A stretch of 64,000 nt of DNA from Rhizobium cauense (GTDB lineage: Bacteria; Pseudomonadota; Alphaproteobacteria; Rhizobiales; Rhizobiaceae). Of this stretch, positions 1 through 9,188 are shown in pieces. The stretch lies in NCBI RefSeq assembly GCF_019511525.1, contig NZ_JAEUAT010000020.1, forward strand, positions 1-64,000. Reading direction: 5' to 3'. Below the pieces are notes generated by a model that was not told where the DNA came from, searched no databases, and was given only the letters and a program-made list of their open reading frames with translations. The translations under genes were made by a program, and so were the position numbers. Positions within the stretch are counted from its first letter, which is position 1, and each line of letters starts with the position of its first letter.

Positions 1-1
1 C

Positions 2-94
2 GACGGATGGATCGAGGATTACAACGAAATCCATCCACATTCAGCGCTGAAGATGGCTTCCCCAAGGGAGTTCATCAACGCTTCATCTCAATAG
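2..94 (+). mobile_element. IS3-family transposase (OrfB), 3' end only
   Basis: The reading frame open at the left edge encodes the last 30 residues of an IS3-family DDE transposase/integrase. It has the typical ending WIEDYNEIHPHSALKMASP followed by REF and a TAG stop at 92-94. The catalytic core lies outside the window, so it cannot be judged whether the element is intact. It sits just upstream of the glgX operon. Confidence 0.85.
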
Positions 95-126
95 CTGACC
101 TGTCCGGCGAAACGGGGAGCACTCCA
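95..126 (+). repeat. Putative right terminal inverted repeat of the IS3-family element
   Basis: Directly after the transposase stop comes a G/C-rich stretch ending in CA (GGGGAGCACTCCA, ends about 126), as expected for the outer end of an IS3-group element. The partner end is outside the window, so the boundary is inferred. The rest up to glgX holds no gene I can support. Confidence 0.4.
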
Positions 127-331
127 ATCCCCTTGATATCATAAGGCATGCCAACAGACCTGTGTGGAGCGTAGCCGAATTCGCGAAGGAAATGGGACTG
201 GACACGAAGCAGGAACAGAATCTTTACAGGCTCTTTGGCGACTTCGCGACGATACAAGAACTCCTGGCGAACAGCGTTCGCCCATCCCGGGTGCGATAGA
301 GGCTCATAGCTCAAAGCGCGGTCGCTTTCCA

Positions 332-357
332 GGAACCTAACAAGCCCGCCAGGGGTT
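332..357 (+). promoter_or_regulatory. Sigma-EcfG-type promoter of glgX-treZ-treY
   Basis: GGAAC at 332-336 and GTT at 355-357 (N19 to TT), about 34 bp before the glgX ATG. The longer spacing variant is allowed in the published RpoE2 consensus (GGAAC-N18/19-TT). Confidence 0.6.
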
Positions 358-390
358 TCTGTGTGTTCAGTTCGCCCTAAAGGACCTCCA

Positions 391-2457
391 ATGACCAATT
401 ATAGCAGTTCTATCCAGGCCGGCGATCACACCGTGCTCGGGGCTAATCCCGACGACGGCGGGGTTAACTTTGCACTCTTTAGCGCCCACGCGGAAAGGGT
501 GGAATTATGCCTGTTTTCTGACGATGGAACTGAGATCGAACGCATTGACCTGCCCGAGAATACCAACGAGATCTGGCATGGTTTTATCCCTGGACTAAAA
601 CCGGGTGCTTTGTACGGCTATCGTGTGCACGGTCCATATGACCCCGAAAATGGACACCGGTTCAATCCAAACAAACTTCTTGTAGACCCTTATGCGCGCG
701 AGCTTGTTGGAGAAATAAAGTGGGGCCAGGCTCAATTTGCTTATCGAATGGACGATGAGGAAAAGGACCTTGCATTCGACGAGACCGACAGTGCCCCTTC
801 GATGCCCAAATGCCGTGTCGTAGATCCTGTCCAATTCGACAGAGGAAAAGAACCCGGACCAATGATACCCTGGTCTGAAACGATTTTCTACGAAACACAT
901 GTCAAGGGCTTCACCCAGTTGCATCCGGCGGTTCCGGCGGAGCTTCGAGGAACGTTTGAAGGCTTGGCTCATAAAGACGTTGTGTCATATGTCAAAAGTC
1001 TCGGCATTACATCGATCGAGCTCTTGCCCATTCACTGGTTTCCCGACGATTCTCACTTGCTCGACAAGGGACTGAAAAACTACTGGGGCTACAACACACT
1101 CGGCTTTTTTGCGCCAGCATCGCGCTATTATGGACCTCGAGGGCTTGCCGGTTTGCGTGACATGATCCGGACCTTCCATGATGCCAACATTGAGGTCATC
1201 CTCGACGTCGTCTACAATCATACTGCTGAAGGAAATGAGCTTGGCCCCACCCTTTCATTCAAGGGTATCGACAATTTCTCATACTATCGCACCCTCCCGG
1301 GACAGGCGCGCTACTACATAAACGACACCGGCACCGGCAATACCGTCAACACCTCCCATCCGCGCGTTCTGCAAATGGTGACGGACTCGCTTCGATATTG
1401 GGCTCAGAGCATGCATGTCGACGGTTTTCGCTTCGACCTTGGAACGATTCTGGGGCGGGAACCGAAGGGCTTCGACCAGCGCAGCGGCTTTTTTGACGCC
1501 ATCGGGCAGGACCCGATTCTTGCTAAAATGAAGCTCGTGGGAGAACCATGGGATATCGGCCCTGGCGGCTACCAGGTCGGCGGATTTCCTCCCGGATGGG
1601 CGGAGTGGAACGATAAGTACCGCGATACTCTTCGCGACTACTGGAAAGATGAGGACGGGACGATGCAGGAGTTCGCCGCTCGTATCTTGGGATCGGGCGA
1701 CATCTATGATTTGCGCGGCCGCCGACCCTGGGCGAGCGTCAATTTCATCACTGCCCATGATGGTTTTACACTCAATGATCTCGTTTCCTATAATGAAAAG
1801 CATAACGAGGCGAACGGCGAAGACAACCAGGATGGCCATGACGACAATAGAAGCTTCAATTACGGGGCTGAAGGCCCGACTGACGACGAAGCTATCAATG
1901 CGGCTCGTGACCGGCAAAAAAGAAACTTCCTGGCAAGCCTCTTCCTTTCTCACGGTACACCCATGCTGCTTGCTGGCGACGAATTCGGGCGCAGCCAAAT
2001 GGGCAATAACAATGGATACTGCCAGGACAGCGATCTGAGTTGGGTCCATTGGGACAACCTGCCACCAAGCGCCGAACAGCTTCGGGAATTTACCAGGCGC
2101 CTGATCGCGCTTCGCCAGGAACACTCAATCTTCAGGCGAGGAAGCTGGCGAGACGGCATGCATCTCACCTGGCTTAATCCGACCGGAGGTGTACAAAGTG
2201 AGGAGCACTGGTCGGATCCGGGCAGTACAACAATTGGCCTGAGGTTGTCGCAACCCAACGGCTCCGCAGACGAAATGACAGACGTTTTGCTGCTGTTTAA
2301 CCCACACGATGGCGACGTTCCCTTCTCACTTCCCGACGACACGGCGTGGACGTTGCTTGTGTCGACGGCAGATCCGACCGCCAAAGAGGGATCCATTACC
2401 GCCGAGGAATACAAGCTGCCCTCTCGCAGCCTGGTCCTCTTGCGGGCGGGACAATAG
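391..2457 (+). CDS. glgX: Glycogen debranching enzyme GlgX
   Basis: GH13 isoamylase-type enzyme of 688 residues that hydrolyses alpha-1,6 branches of glycogen or limit dextrin in the cytoplasm. An N-terminal CBM48-like domain (about residues 1-130) precedes the catalytic barrel. The GH13 regions are visible: DVVYNH near residue 272, nucleophile D349 in FRFDLG, acid/base E385 in VGEPWD, and D457 in TAHDG. The ATG at 391 follows AAAGGA; an in-frame ATG at 361 lacks a ribosome binding site. It is first in an operon with treZ (43 bp gap) and treY, which suggests it supplies debranched maltodextrins to trehalose synthesis. A stress-type promoter lies just upstream. Confidence 0.95.
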   Translation: MTNYSSSIQAGDHTVLGANPDDGGVNFALFSAHAERVELCLFSDDGTEIERIDLPENTNEIWHGFIPGLKPGALYGYRVHGPYDPENGHRFNPNKLLVDPYARELVGEIKWGQAQFAYRMDDEEKDLAFDETDSAPSMPKCRVVDPVQFDRGKEPGPMIPWSETIFYETHVKGFTQLHPAVPAELRGTFEGLAHKDVVSYVKSLGITSIELLPIHWFPDDSHLLDKGLKNYWGYNTLGFFAPASRYYGPRGLAGLRDMIRTFHDANIEVILDVVYNHTAEGNELGPTLSFKGIDNFSYYRTLPGQARYYINDTGTGNTVNTSHPRVLQMVTDSLRYWAQSMHVDGFRFDLGTILGREPKGFDQRSGFFDAIGQDPILAKMKLVGEPWDIGPGGYQVGGFPPGWAEWNDKYRDTLRDYWKDEDGTMQEFAARILGSGDIYDLRGRRPWASVNFITAHDGFTLNDLVSYNEKHNEANGEDNQDGHDDNRSFNYGAEGPTDDEAINAARDRQKRNFLASLFLSHGTPMLLAGDEFGRSQMGNNNGYCQDSDLSWVHWDNLPPSAEQLREFTRRLIALRQEHSIFRRGSWRDGMHLTWLNPTGGVQSEEHWSDPGSTTIGLRLSQPNGSADEMTDVLLLFNPHDGDVPFSLPDDTAWTLLVSTADPTAKEGSITAEEYKLPSRSLVLLRAGQ

Positions 2458-2500
2458 CTGGCCGGACGCACTGGCATCTTAACGCGCAAGGAGGACGACC

Positions 2501-4273
2501 TTGAGCAACTTTACCTTCGGTCCCGTTCCAACCAAGAACGGTACGCAGTTTCGGCTATGGGCGCCTTTCAAGAGCAATGTAAAGCTTAGGCTTCATGGGA
2601 AGGGCGAGTATCCAATGGCGCGGTCGCCGACAGGCTGGCACCAGTACACGGCCCCGGGTGCGCGACCGGGCTCTCGTTATAGTTTTGTTCTGGATGACGG
2701 TCTCGTCGTGCCAGACCCCGCGTCGAGGTATCAGCCAAATGACGTTCACGGGCCAAGCGAGGTCGTTGATCTCAGCGGTTTTCGCTGGAAGAAGCACGAT
2801 TGGAAAGGCCGACCCTGGGAAGAGATTGTCATCTATGAACTACACCTTGGCGCCTTCACAAAGGCTGGAGGATATGTCGCGGCTCTCGATCGCCTGGATC
2901 ATCTCAAGCGGCTTGGCGTGACAGCCATCCAGATCATGCCAATAGCAGACTTTCCAGGCCGGTGGGGATGGGGTTATGACGGCGTGCTTCCCTACGCGCC
3001 CGATAGCTCTTACGGCCGGCCTGAACAACTGCAGATGCTTGTCGACGCGGCGCATGAGCGCAATATTTGCGTCTTCCTCGACGTTGTTTACAATCATTTC
3101 GGCCCTGACGGCAATTACATGGCTGCCTATGCCCCTCTTTTCACCGATAGCCATAAGACACCCTGGGGAAACGGCATCAACTATGATGACACAAGCAGCA
3201 GTCACGTGCGCCAGTTCATCATTGAGAACGCTGTTTACTGGATATCCGAGTTTAAACTGGATGGACTTCGTCTTGACGCAGTTCACGCAATTCATGATCG
3301 CAGCGCAAGCCATGTCCTACACGACCTTGCCGAGCGGCTCGCGAAAGCCGCCGGTGACAGAATGGTCCACCTTATCCTCGAGAACGAAGACAACGACAGC
3401 AGTCTTCTGACACGAGACACCAGGGGAAATGTCAATCTTTTTACCGCTCAATGGAACGACGACCTCCACCACGCTCTTCATGTCAAAGCAACGCGCGAAA
3501 CATTCGGATACTACGCCGACTATGATGACGATAGGGCTGTCGGCAGAGCACTTGCAGAGGGTTTTGTCTTTCAGGGCCAAAAAATGCCGTATCGAGGCAA
3601 GGAACGTGGCAAGCCCAGTGCTGCTCTTCCTCCGACGGCGTTCGTGTCTTTCATCCAAAATCACGATCAAATCGGAAACAGGGCGCTGGGAGACCGCGCG
3701 CTAGCGTCCCTCCCGGTTGATATACGGCGAGCTGTTGCGGCTACTTACATGCTGTCACCGCAAATACCGATGCTCTTTATGGGAGAGGAATGGAATGCCA
3801 GCGAACCGTTCCCCTACTTTTGCGATTTCGAGGCGGATCTAAATGAAAAGGTGCGGCAAGGACGGCGCGAGGAACTCGCCCGACTTCCAGGGTTCGATAC
3901 CGACGAGCTACCTGATCCCACCTCCCAAGCGACGTTCGAAGCGGCTAAACTCGACTGGACGCGCCTCGTGGAAACGTCGGCCGCCGAAAACCTTGCTTTC
4001 TACCAAAGCCTATTAGCCGTCAGGCGAGCGCGCATCATACCCTTGCTTAGAAAGATTGGGGCCCACAGTGGCTCCTTTATGAGCAGCGAGGAGGGGTTGG
4101 TTACGGTGACCTGGCGCCTTACCGATAACCGACACCTTCGCCTGGACTGCAATCTTTCGGACGGGACAATTCATACCGAAAGCGAGGAGCAAGGCGAAAG
4201 CATATTCCGGCTAGGCTTGATCTCTACGGGATCGATGGGACCCTGGTCGGTTTCATGGAGGATCTTGTCTTGA
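2501..4273 (+). CDS. treZ: Malto-oligosyltrehalose trehalohydrolase TreZ
   Basis: GH13 enzyme of 590 residues that releases trehalose from maltooligosyl-trehalose, the second step of the TreY-TreZ route. An N-terminal beta domain with FRLWAPFKSNVKLRL is followed by the barrel with DVVYNHFGPDG, nucleophile D259 (GLRLDAVHAIHD), acid/base E294 (LENEDND) and D389 (FIQNHDQIGNR), a set typical of TreZ. The start is TTG after AAGGAGG (about 2490). The 3' end overlaps treY by 19 bp, indicating coupled translation. The gene order glgX-treZ-treY makes trehalose from glycogen without UDP-glucose. Confidence 0.95.
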   Translation: MSNFTFGPVPTKNGTQFRLWAPFKSNVKLRLHGKGEYPMARSPTGWHQYTAPGARPGSRYSFVLDDGLVVPDPASRYQPNDVHGPSEVVDLSGFRWKKHDWKGRPWEEIVIYELHLGAFTKAGGYVAALDRLDHLKRLGVTAIQIMPIADFPGRWGWGYDGVLPYAPDSSYGRPEQLQMLVDAAHERNICVFLDVVYNHFGPDGNYMAAYAPLFTDSHKTPWGNGINYDDTSSSHVRQFIIENAVYWISEFKLDGLRLDAVHAIHDRSASHVLHDLAERLAKAAGDRMVHLILENEDNDSSLLTRDTRGNVNLFTAQWNDDLHHALHVKATRETFGYYADYDDDRAVGRALAEGFVFQGQKMPYRGKERGKPSAALPPTAFVSFIQNHDQIGNRALGDRALASLPVDIRRAVAATYMLSPQIPMLFMGEEWNASEPFPYFCDFEADLNEKVRQGRREELARLPGFDTDELPDPTSQATFEAAKLDWTRLVETSAAENLAFYQSLLAVRRARIIPLLRKIGAHSGSFMSSEEGLVTVTWRLTDNRHLRLDCNLSDGTIHTESEEQGESIFRLGLISTGSMGPWSVSWRILS

Positions 4274-6714
4274 TAATTCCAACGGGTACCTACCGACTAC
4301 AGTTTCGCCAAGGCATGACTTTCGAACGGGCCGAAGGCCTTATCCCCTACCTTCGGGACCTTGGCGTCAGCCATTTGTATGCCTCCCCGATCATGACCGC
4401 GGTCGAAGGGTCGTCCCACGGCTATGACGTCACCAACTGTAACGAAATCGACCCCGCCTTGGGTGGCCGCACCGGCTTCGACCAGCTCTGCCGCAAGCTC
4501 GCCGAGGCCGGGCTGTCTTTGGTCGTCGACATTGTCCCGAATCACATGGCCGCGTCGACCGAGAATCCATGGTGGGCGGACGTCTTGAAGTTCGGAACGA
4601 GGAGTTCCTTTGCAACGTATTTCGATATTGATTGGAGTGAAAAGCTCACACTGCCTATCTTAGGCAAGCCATTCCTCGATGCAGTACAATCGGGCGAAAT
4701 TCGCCTCATCCGGGATGAGCACGGCAATCCGAGCCTCTCCTACTTCGATACCATCCTTCCGCTTGCGCCAGGGTCAATTGATACCATTCCCGATCCGGAA
4801 TCCATCTCGGGACTTGACGCCGTTCACAACCGCCAGCATTGGCAGCTCACCAACTGGAAGACGGCGTCTCGCCATCTCAGCTACCGCCGATTCTTCGAAG
4901 TTACCGGGCTGGTGGGCCTAAAGGTTGAAGAACCAGATGTTTTTGAGCAAAGCCACCGCCTCATCCTGGAACTCGTCGCCACCGGGCAGGTCCAAGGCAT
5001 TCGTCTCGACCATATTGACGGTCTGGCTGATCCAGCAGGCTATCTCGCGAGACTGCGTCAGGCGGTCGGACCCGATGTGTATGTCGTAGCCGAGAAGATC
5101 CTCGGGCCAGGAGAGCAGATCCCCACCGAGTGGCCCATCCAGGGTACAACGGGCTATGAATTTATTACGGCCCTGTCCAATCTTTTCGTTGAACCGCGCG
5201 GATTTAGGATACTCCAATCCCGCTACCAGGAACTGAGCGCCCATTCGAGAGGTTTCGAGGACGAACTGCGCGCTGCAAAGGCGCTTATGATCGACCGAAA
5301 CTTCGAAGGAGAAAAGAACGCTCTTGTCCGCATAGCTATGAAAGCATCGCATGGATTCGACCAAAAAAGTGTCGCTCGTGCAATCCGTGAGCTCCTAATC
5401 GCGTTTCCGGTTTACCGTACGTACGGCCAAGTTGGATCGTTGAACGCCGGCGACGCGACGATTCTGCGGCATGCAGTGGACAAGGCAAAGGTCCATTGCG
5501 ACCCTCCGCAGGCCTTGGAGTGGCTCGCGGCTGTGCTGGAAGACGGGTCACAGGTTGAGCTGCGAAAGCGCTTCCAGCAACTGAGCGGTCCTATCATGGC
5601 CAAGGCAATGGAGGACACGCTCTTCTACCGCCACAATGCTAGTCTCGCGCTGAACGAAGTCGGAGGAGAGCCAAATCAGCCACCTGGAGGTCTTGACACC
5701 TTCCACGCCCTTATGGAGGCACGACTTCAAAGCCAGCCCAATGGACTGTCCGCGACGTCGACCCACGATACCAAGCGGGGTGAGGATGCCCGCGCTCGTC
5801 TATATGCGCTGAGCGAGGCGCCTGATGCGTGGTGTGAAGGGCTGAAGCGATGGAGCTCCATGAACCGGAAATTCAAGAGTGACGAGATCCCGGACCGAGA
5901 GCTGGAATGGATGCTCTACCAGGCTCTGGCGGGCTGCTGGCCGTGTGAGACACCATCAACGGACAAATTGGTGGATCGCTTTGTCGCGTATACGCAAAAG
6001 GCGCTTCGTGAGGCCAAGCTCTCGACGAATTGGAATGATCCCGACACCGTGTACGAGGATGCAGTCAAGAAATACGCGTCAGGGTTGAGCGGCCAGTCCC
6101 CTGAGTTTGCGAAGGATTTCAATGTAGTACTTCGTCCACTGATCGCCGCCGGTCACGTCAATAGTCTGTCGCAAACGCTGATAAAACTGACCGCACCAGG
6201 GATTCCGGACATCTATCAGGGCTCGGAACTAGGCGACTTCAGCCTGGTCGACCCCGACAACCGGCGACCGCTTGACATGCTGCGCCTGAAGTCAGCGCTC
6301 GACCGGCAGAAGTGGGAGCTGGAATTTGGCAATTTGAAACAACGTATCGTTCAAGTGGGACTGCGTCTGCGCCAGCAGTACCCTGACCTTTTTGGTCGGG
6401 GACGCTATTTGCCGCTTGCAGCCATGGGGAGAAGAAGCGGTCACGTCATAGCCTTTGCTCGGCTTGATCCAGGCGGTAACTTCGCTGTTACCGTTGCCTC
6501 CCGGTTCATGCTGGGCCAGATCGCAACCGGATCATACGCCGCCCCCAGCGATTTCTGGGACGACACCGCCCTTTCGCTTCCCCGGGGCCTTGATCATCCT
6601 GTTTGCGATATTATAGCCAGCCGCGCGCTGGACCCAGACCGGCTGATGGTCTCTGACGTACTGGCCTCGGGTCCAGTTGCTCTGATCGTCCGCGGTGGCA
6701 CTCCAAAACCCTAG
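4255..6714 (+). CDS. treY: Malto-oligosyltrehalose synthase TreY
   Basis: GH13 intramolecular transglycosylase of 819 residues that converts the reducing-end alpha-1,4 bond of maltodextrins to the alpha-1,1 bond of trehalose. The N-terminus PTGTYRLQFRQGMTFE is characteristic. Catalytic motifs: DIVPNHMA, D252 in IRLDHIDGLADP, E280 in VVAEKIL, D505 in STHDTKRGEDAR. The length is normal for the family. The start overlaps the end of treZ by 19 bp. Product and substrate link it to TreZ and GlgX in the same operon. Trehalose made this way is an osmo- and desiccation protectant, consistent with the stress promoter upstream. Confidence 0.95.
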   Translation: MEDLVLIIPTGTYRLQFRQGMTFERAEGLIPYLRDLGVSHLYASPIMTAVEGSSHGYDVTNCNEIDPALGGRTGFDQLCRKLAEAGLSLVVDIVPNHMAASTENPWWADVLKFGTRSSFATYFDIDWSEKLTLPILGKPFLDAVQSGEIRLIRDEHGNPSLSYFDTILPLAPGSIDTIPDPESISGLDAVHNRQHWQLTNWKTASRHLSYRRFFEVTGLVGLKVEEPDVFEQSHRLILELVATGQVQGIRLDHIDGLADPAGYLARLRQAVGPDVYVVAEKILGPGEQIPTEWPIQGTTGYEFITALSNLFVEPRGFRILQSRYQELSAHSRGFEDELRAAKALMIDRNFEGEKNALVRIAMKASHGFDQKSVARAIRELLIAFPVYRTYGQVGSLNAGDATILRHAVDKAKVHCDPPQALEWLAAVLEDGSQVELRKRFQQLSGPIMAKAMEDTLFYRHNASLALNEVGGEPNQPPGGLDTFHALMEARLQSQPNGLSATSTHDTKRGEDARARLYALSEAPDAWCEGLKRWSSMNRKFKSDEIPDRELEWMLYQALAGCWPCETPSTDKLVDRFVAYTQKALREAKLSTNWNDPDTVYEDAVKKYASGLSGQSPEFAKDFNVVLRPLIAAGHVNSLSQTLIKLTAPGIPDIYQGSELGDFSLVDPDNRRPLDMLRLKSALDRQKWELEFGNLKQRIVQVGLRLRQQYPDLFGRGRYLPLAAMGRRSGHVIAFARLDPGGNFAVTVASRFMLGQIATGSYAAPSDFWDDTALSLPRGLDHPVCDIIASRALDPDRLMVSDVLASGPVALIVRGGTPKP

Positions 6715-6757
6715 CAGGTAGAAATCACGAGACGAAAGAACTGCGAGGCGACGACTT

Positions 6758-6916
6758 CTATGGGTCATCATGGCGCCGCCTGATAGCCTTCCTCAGGATG
6801 GCAAGGTTTCGCCTCTCCTCGAGGGCCAGGCTTGCGTAACCTACCAACGCGAAAAGAAGCAGTCTTGCGCTGGGAATGAGAATCAACAGCAATCCAAGGA
6901 TAATTAAGGTCGTCAT
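6758..6916 (-). CDS. Small single-span membrane protein
   Basis: 52 residues: a hydrophobic N-terminal segment (TLIILGLLLILIPSARLLLFAL) followed by a basic tail rich in Arg. ATG at 6916 follows GGGAG. No family recognised. It faces treY convergently and lies downstream of the BrkB-like gene's coding strand direction. The near-motif AAAGTTTCC upstream is one base off the GGAAC box, so I do not call a promoter. Confidence 0.6.
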   Translation of the reverse strand: MTTLIILGLLLILIPSARLLLFALVGYASLALEERRNLAILRKAIRRRHDDP

Positions 6917-7021
6917 TGACAACTCCCGTCTTGACGAAAGCAGAACATCAGACCCTGCCGAAAGTTTCCAACACGCGCAGTTTTTGGCCCCTTGATTCAA
7001 GCTGCCCCCGTCTCTGTGAAG

Positions 7022-8080
7022 TTACACGACTGCCTCACCGAGCGTGTCGGCGACATAAGCGCCCCGAGACCCCATAGGCAGCGGGGGTCCGGTTGTGGTG
7101 TCCTCAGCTGTTTGATGTTCCAACTCCGCGTTCAGCTCACCGCCAACAATAAGAATGACGATCGAAAGCCATGTCCACACTAGAAACCCGATCAGAGCTC
7201 CCAGCGTGCCGTAGGTCGCACTGTAGTTTGCGAAGTGATTGAGATAGAAAGAGAAACCGACAGACATTGCAAACCACGACAGGGTAACGACGACAGCGCC
7301 CCACGTCATCCACCGAAGCTTTGCCGGTTCCCGGCTTGGTCCGAAGCGATAGACTGCAGTGGTTGCCAAACCGGCCACGAGAAGGAGAAGCGGCCACCGA
7401 AGTAAAAGTGCGAGATGTTCCTTGAACTGATCCAGCCAGAGATAGGAAAGTGCAACAGGCATAATCGCAACCAGTCCTATCATGACTGCAGCAGCCAACA
7501 TTGCGCATATTGTGAAACATAGGCCAAGAGCGTTAAGTTTGATAAGGCCCCGTTTTTCCTTCTCTTCGTAAGCAACGTTCATGGCGTCGAATATAGCCAG
7601 CGTGGCGCTATGAGTGCTCCATAGGGCAACCGCCAAGCCGACAAAAAAGGTAACTCCAAGCGTGGAGCTGCGCGTCTCCACAAGGCTTTTTATCCGCTCG
7701 GCGAGAAGATCGAAAGCGCCCGGGGGCAAAAGGCCTGAGAGCTCGCGCAGATGATCGGCCATGGTTGCAGGGTCTGCAATCAATCCATAGATCGCGACAA
7801 GAGCCGCAAGAGCAGGAAAGAGTGCAAGGAGGAGATAGAAAGTCACGCCACCGGCAATCAGTGTAACACGATCGTCGAGAACCTCATGGAACAATCGATA
7901 GCCGACATCGCGAAGCCCCTTCCAAGGAATTGCCTCGGGGACGGTAGCATTTCTCCCCCGTTCTTTATCGTCGTAGGTGGTCGAGTAGGCGCGATCATCA
8001 GCGTTTCTGCGCGAACCAAGCGCTACCAAGCCGAGTGCGCCCATATACAAGACCATGAGGGCAGTTGCATTCGTTCTCAT
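7022..8080 (-). CDS. YihY/BrkB-family inner membrane protein
   Basis: 352 residues with about six predicted membrane segments between residues 75 and 325. The characteristic start of the domain is visible (GLRDVGYRLFHEVLDDRVTL, then AGGVTFYLLLALFPALAALV). The family was once called ribonuclease BN but members are integral membrane proteins of unsettled role, often near stress genes. N-terminal extension of about 50 polar residues follows a first hydrophobic stretch (residues 8-22). C-terminal tail is hydrophilic. It is monocistronic. Confidence 0.85.
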   Translation of the reverse strand: MRTNATALMVLYMGALGLVALGSRRNADDRAYSTTYDDKERGRNATVPEAIPWKGLRDVGYRLFHEVLDDRVTLIAGGVTFYLLLALFPALAALVAIYGLIADPATMADHLRELSGLLPPGAFDLLAERIKSLVETRSSTLGVTFFVGLAVALWSTHSATLAIFDAMNVAYEEKEKRGLIKLNALGLCFTICAMLAAAVMIGLVAIMPVALSYLWLDQFKEHLALLLRWPLLLLVAGLATTAVYRFGPSREPAKLRWMTWGAVVVTLSWFAMSVGFSFYLNHFANYSATYGTLGALIGFLVWTWLSIVILIVGGELNAELEHQTAEDTTTGPPLPMGSRGAYVADTLGEAVV

Positions 8081-8222
8081 TGGAAAGGCCTCGATCGCAG
8101 GTGTTAAACTGAAATCATAACGCCTATAGCAGCAAAAGGATGCAACGCGGCGGAACGTTCACCCTTTGCAGCGAACGGCCGAGATGGGCGTTGCAAGCAA
8201 TGGTTAAGCTTCTTGAAGCGCC

Positions 8223-8465
8223 TCAATGTGTGGATGCAGATGTAGGAGAGTTAACGAGGACCGCCGCGGGTCCGGGATATCTGGAGATTAATTCAGCTAC
8301 CAGTTCATCCTCGGTAAGGTGCCCTAAGTTGAACAGGTCGATTGCCGCACTGCAGAGCACTTCTGATGCTCTTTCGTCCGGTTTGACGTCAAAATATTTG
8401 TACCAACCCTGAACCGAGCGGGACAACATCACCATGTCAGAATCCTTAATGCTTCTGCCAAACAT
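8223..8465 (-). CDS. Hypothetical 80-residue protein
   Basis: Acidic, helical protein with no recognised domain. Coding character is good (regular amphipathic pattern in DLFNLGHLTEDELVAELISR) and it does not overlap another plausible gene. It may be a small regulator or adaptor, but nothing in the sequence proves a function. Start ATG at 8465 is the only good one. Confidence 0.55.
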   Translation of the reverse strand: MFGRSIKDSDMVMLSRSVQGWYKYFDVKPDERASEVLCSAAIDLFNLGHLTEDELVAELISRYPGPAAVLVNSPTSASTH

Positions 8466-8618
8466 CGCCCAAACCCTTTAAATGACCATCGCAATCCTAT
8501 CCGCCTTATATTAGACGTCAATAAATAACCTCTGTACAGTAAGGTACTTCCAGAAGAGCACGTATGTTAGAGGACGAATCCATAGACACCTTACCTCCGG
8601 CGAGCGCAGGTCCGTTCG

Positions 8619-8643
8619 GGAACAATCGCTGTGCGTTACGGTT
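8619..8643 (+). promoter_or_regulatory. Sigma-EcfG-type promoter of response regulator gene
   Basis: GGAAC at 8619-8623 and GTT at 8641-8643 (N18 to TT), 54 bp before the TTG start at 8697. Confidence 0.7.
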
Positions 8644-8696
8644 AGACGGTCGATCAGTAGCAGGAGACAGGGCGGTCTTACCTTGGGGGGCTTTCG

Positions 8697-9101
8697 TTGA
8701 GAACTAGGGATCGGAACGACGCGCAGTCTTACCTGAAACTGCTGGCAGGAAAGCGAATTCTCATTGTTGAGGATGAGTTCTTCATCGCCGACGAGACACG
8801 CAAAGCGCTCGAGGCTGCCGGAGCCTACGTCATAGGACCGGCTCCATCTGTTGATATTGGCATGTCCATGATCGACGACGAGCAAATCGACGCGGCAATT
8901 TTAGACATCAGGCTGGAAGGCGAAACGGTTTTTCCGATCGCAGACCGTTTGCACAACGAGTCCGTCCCTTTCGTGTTCGCGACTGCCTATATTGATGCAA
9001 ACATACCCGAAAAGTTCGGCGGGTACCATCTGTGCGAAAAGCCAACGGCGTTAGCAGAGATCGCTGCTGCCCTCTTCCTGCCCTCGAGAAAATTTCAATA
9101 G
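8697..9101 (+). CDS. Single-domain response regulator
   Basis: 134 residues, essentially one REC domain: acidic pair in ILIVEDEFFIADE, phospho-acceptor Asp in AAILDIRLEG, conserved T/A in FVFATAY and Lys in LCEKPTA. No output domain, so it probably acts as a phosphate relay or by protein contact. Start is TTG; no closer ATG exists. It lies 87 bp upstream of the ECF sigma gene on the same strand, and both have stress-type promoter matches. Closely similar in type to the single REC gene at 38683-39090. Confidence 0.85.
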   Translation: MRTRDRNDAQSYLKLLAGKRILIVEDEFFIADETRKALEAAGAYVIGPAPSVDIGMSMIDDEQIDAAILDIRLEGETVFPIADRLHNESVPFVFATAYIDANIPEKFGGYHLCEKPTALAEIAAALFLPSRKFQ

Positions 9102-9135
9102 CGACGGTGCGATACCGTACGGTATCAAACTTCTC

Positions 9136-9160
9136 GGAACTTAACCGTTCAGCAACGCTT
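9136..9160 (+). promoter_or_regulatory. Possible sigma-EcfG-type promoter of the ECF sigma gene
   Basis: GGAAC at 9136-9140 and TT at 9159-9160 (N18). The base before TT is C, unlike all other sites in this window, so the match is weaker. It would make the sigma gene part of its own type of regulon. Confidence 0.4.
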
Positions 9161-9188
9161 TTCCTCGCATGCGATTTGCGGGGACGAG

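Noticed and set aside
75..398. 107-residue minus-strand ORF upstream of glgX
   Set aside because: It overlaps the transposase end and the glgX promoter, has no recognised family and no convincing ribosome binding site.
1279..2124. 281-residue antisense ORF inside glgX
   Set aside because: Shadow frame of a gene with strong GH13 motifs; its sequence has no domain.
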